A DNA stretch of 64,000 nucleotides from Gossypium raimondii (taxonomy: Eukaryota; Streptophyta; Magnoliopsida; Malvales; Malvaceae): positions 12,772,001 through 12,836,000 of the forward strand of contig NC_068569.1 of assembly GCF_025698545.1 (NCBI RefSeq), read 5' to 3'. The notes under the pieces are model-generated. The model had not been told where the DNA came from. It ran no database searches and saw only the letters and a list, made by a program, of their open reading frames with translations. Within the stretch, counting starts at the first letter, position 1. Every line of letters begins with the position of its first letter. The position numbers and the translations under genes are program-made. This document shows positions 62,971-64,000 of this stretch, piece after piece.

Positions 62971-64000
62971 GACAAAGATTAGATTTGCATTTTTTCATCA
63001 TAAGATTTTGGTTAAATGGTTTTGCATTCAAAAGTATATATTATTTTTTGTGTATTAAGCCTAAATGACAGTATTTAATTACTTTAAAAAGTTATTTATG
63101 TTTATATATTTTTATAATTATTTTTAAATAAAATATAACTTTAATTAATAAATCATAATTTGTATTAAACAAGTAACCCAACTTTTTTAAGGGTAACCCT
63201 ATTTTCTTTTTTGAATAAACCCTATTCTTAAATACATCTAGTTGTAAATAGTTGTAAGTTATACATTTAAATAGCTAGACCATTAATATTAAATAGTTTT
63301 GGTATGTGAATCAAAATACTCAAATAGTTAATGTTTTTTTAGTATTTCAACAAAATTTATAAATAATTTTTCATCTTTTGAATTTAAAATTCAGATCCAA
63401 TTGTCAATACCGTTCAAATTCTTCTATTAAATTCATTGATTTGATATTTTAAAATTTTAAAAAAATTACTCATCTGGTAACTATGTGTAGAAAAACTAGG
63501 ATGGCAATGAACTTAAATCTAACAAAAAATTTAATAATGTTAACAATTCTTAAAACTTACATCTAAATTCTAATTGGAATAAATTGATTGATCACATTAT
63601 AAACGTTGAGGTATCAAATAATGTCAAAAATTAAAATATAAAGACTAAATCTCAATTATAAGTGTAGGATAGAGATCGAAATAGAATTTTGACAGTTTAT
63701 ATAATTTAAAAATAGAGGATCATAATTGATATTTAACCGTTATATTAAATAATGCAAAGAAAAAGGGAATGTACTTGAGAGGTCCCTCTATTATAGGATC
63801 TGACCAAATTATTTCCTCTACTATTAAATGAATCAATTTAATCCTTATACTATTAAAAAGAATTACACAATGCTAAATTAGAATAGAGTCGATATTTATG
63901 TTTGGAATTAAATTACAATTAAAATAAATAAATTTCAAGACATTTTTTATACAATAAATGTTAACTCTATTATATTTTAGACTAATTTAATTTTTTAATA
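62971..64000. other. AT-rich intergenic DNA at the right edge
   Basis: No gene or defined element is seen. It shows the low-GC wording typical of eroded repeats in this window. Confidence 0.4.

Overview
The window is plant nuclear DNA: AT-rich, with a few spliced or single-exon eukaryotic genes separated by layers of retrotransposon sequence. The LTR termini (TGTAAC...GTTACA, with ends such as cgggtaaggggtgttaca) and the gene families look like a malvaceous dicot, most probably cotton (Gossypium). That assignment rests on recognition, not on a database search.

Layout. 1-1103 is the right end of a large LTR. 1371-2054 is a fold-back element. 4940-7799 (+) and 8676-11018 (-) are two tail-to-tail GDSL esterase/lipase genes, each reconstructed here as five exons with matching intron phases. 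13024-23412 is a four-level transposon nest: a MULE-like fold-back MITE contains a solo LTR, which itself contains two more solo LTRs; each insertion is flanked by an exact target-site duplication (TSD). 23931-26550 is another solo LTR. About 27590-30988 is a decayed LINE interrupted by a Copia-like solo LTR. 31738-32532 (+) and 33994-34581 (-) are two intronless ERF/AP2 transcription factor genes, also tail-to-tail. 35498-36732 is another fold-back element. A tRNA-like, possibly SINE-derived, sequence lies at about 36975. 38538-39392 (-) is a LOB-domain (LBD) transcription factor gene. 43512-52384 is a reverse-oriented LTR carrying a forward Ty3/gypsy element (44084-50509) whose pol is broken by frameshifts. 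57888-58858 is a tandem duplication directly upstream of a WOX9-type homeobox gene (59032-60671, +).

Function. Five of the six genes are intact and unrelated in pathway: two secreted GDSL hydrolases, two ERFs expected to act in ethylene, jasmonate or defence transcription, and one LBD regulator. The sixth is a WOX9/STIMPY-like regulator of meristem and embryo growth. Nothing suggests that they form a cluster. The best novelty is structural: six nested or single insertions can be resolved exactly by TSDs, several large LTR families share the same six-base termini and internal minisatellites, and the WOX9 promoter region carries a tandem duplication of about 0.5 kb.
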